Origin: Acanthochlamys bracteata
Lineage: Eukaryota; Streptophyta; Magnoliopsida; Pandanales; Velloziaceae
NCBI GenBank assembly: GCA_019914995.1
Contig: CM034145.1
Span: 4,781,262-4,845,261 of the forward strand
Length of the DNA: 64,000 nt
Direction of reading: 5' to 3'
Program-made: the position numbers and the translations under genes
In this document: in pieces, positions 61,346 through 64,000 of the stretch
Layout of the letters: every line of letters begins with the position of its first letter
Position numbering within the stretch: position 1 is the first letter of the stretch
The notes under the pieces: generated by a model
Told to the model about the DNA's origin: nothing
Database searches by the model: none
What the model saw: the letters and a program-made list of their open reading frames with translations, nothing else

Positions 61346-62077
61346 AACATGGTCAATGGTATGATGTGGTTGAGCTACCTATGCAGCGGTTTTGGCTGTA
61401 TTGTCATCCAATATTCTCCATTTCTTCATCCAATCAATCTTTTGTGAGACTTTTTACTCGCCTTGATGTGTAATACGAAGTTTATCTGTACAATGACATG
61501 CTTGTTGTGAGTATATTTGGAAATAAGCAGTTTTTGTAATTTATGTTCTTCTGTGTAGTGTTTGATTCAATTGTGTAACATATTATTCATTCACTGAAAA
61601 TTAAAGGATTCGAGAAACCACTTGCTGCAGATAGTTTTGGGTTTCTTTGTGCTTACAGTAACAAGTTCAGTACGCAAACTGGTAGGCAATACAAGTCATA
61701 GTTGCCTTACATCGATGACAATACCAGAAATTTTCAAAGAAAAAGAAGTTGCTCATTTCAACTTACATCAAAATCGATTGTTTTGTTATGAGAGTGAGGT
61801 TACAGGACGTACACGTAAAATAATCAAAACAATCTTCTTTCATCTTATGATTGAAGCAAACGAAGCATGAGCTCAGTCTCATAGCAGTACAACATTTATT
61901 TGTGGTGCATAAAATTTCATCAAACAAAGGCATCAGGTAGGTATTACCATTCAAACTGAATGAACAATCATACTCGATAACGCTGGAACAGGTCAAAAAC
62001 TTCCAGCACGGTTCTTCAAACAAACAGAACATCTTAAGTGAGATTGATCATGTATATAGTGCCTAGCAACTTTCTTT
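61346..62077. other. Convergent 3' ends of EDR2-like and aspartate aminotransferase genes
   Basis: The two genes converge here, 732 bp apart, so this span holds both 3' UTRs. No further gene was recognised. Confidence 0.6.
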
Positions 62078-63871
<1,794 letters not shown>

Positions 63872-64000
63872 CTAAGAGAGATTTTATGACAACTAACATA
63901 TTTGAGTGCTGCCATAAAGCAATGTTGTACTAACCAAGTGACAAAGGGCACCAATGATGGTGTGTGTGAATGGGCCCATGCATGGGTTTCCAAGTGTATA

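Noticed and set aside
63872-64000. Further aminotransferase exon at the right edge
   Set aside because: None of the minus-strand frames there matches the expected residues before VATVQSLSGTG; it reads as intron.

Overview
The window is nuclear DNA of a flowering plant, most likely a eudicot. It is very A+T-rich between genes, its genes are split by GT-AG introns with U-rich acceptors, it is crowded with miniature transposons, and every recognisable product is a plant protein family. I do not name a species. Exon structures below were built by hand from reading-frame continuity, splice consensus and remembered family sequence. They are models, not transcript-supported annotation.

Layout from left to right: a dolichol-phosphate mannosyltransferase catalytic subunit (minus, 1690-4463, 8 exons); a repeat-rich stretch ending in a Tourist-like element with a long nested hairpin; a GDSL esterase/lipase (plus, 8621 to about 11341 or beyond); a small unassigned ORF with a TATA box (minus, 13172-13474); a mitochondrial uS15 ribosomal protein with a long N-terminal extension (plus, 16564-20044); a pectin methylesterase/invertase inhibitor pseudogene (minus, near 21.8 kb); an SQS1-like R3H/double G-patch protein (minus, 23910-29225). 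Next come 5 kb of transposon debris; a single-coding-exon transmembrane nine (TMN/EMP70) protein (plus, 34578-36557); a sugar-transporter (STP) pseudogene near 38.4 kb; a TRIM-like mini-retroelement near 40.3 kb; a GC-rich hAT-type MITE near 40.9 kb; a PNRC-motif protein (minus, 43468-44076); a 22-exon EDR2-like PH/START/DUF1336 protein (plus, 47431-61345); and the 3' part of a mitochondrial-type aspartate aminotransferase (minus, 62078 to the right edge).

The genes do not form an operon or an obvious pathway. They are ordinary housekeeping and endomembrane genes: ER glycosylation, Golgi/endosome, mitochondrial translation and amino-acid metabolism, RNA processing/decay and lipid signalling.

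The most notable observations are: (1) GC-AG introns in DPM1 and EDR2-like, plus a probable third in the TMN 5' UTR; (2) a 26-nt microexon in DPM1; (3) two mutually compensating frameshifts in the uS15m extension; (4) a large family of A+T-rich miniature elements seen at about 20 places; (5) a hAT MITE with an exact ATTACCTA duplication carrying a 34-bp perfect palindrome built of WRKY W-box cores; (6) decayed STP and PMEI genes; and (7) a possible short secreted-peptide gene. I found no tRNA, rRNA, CRISPR array or clearly new multigene system.
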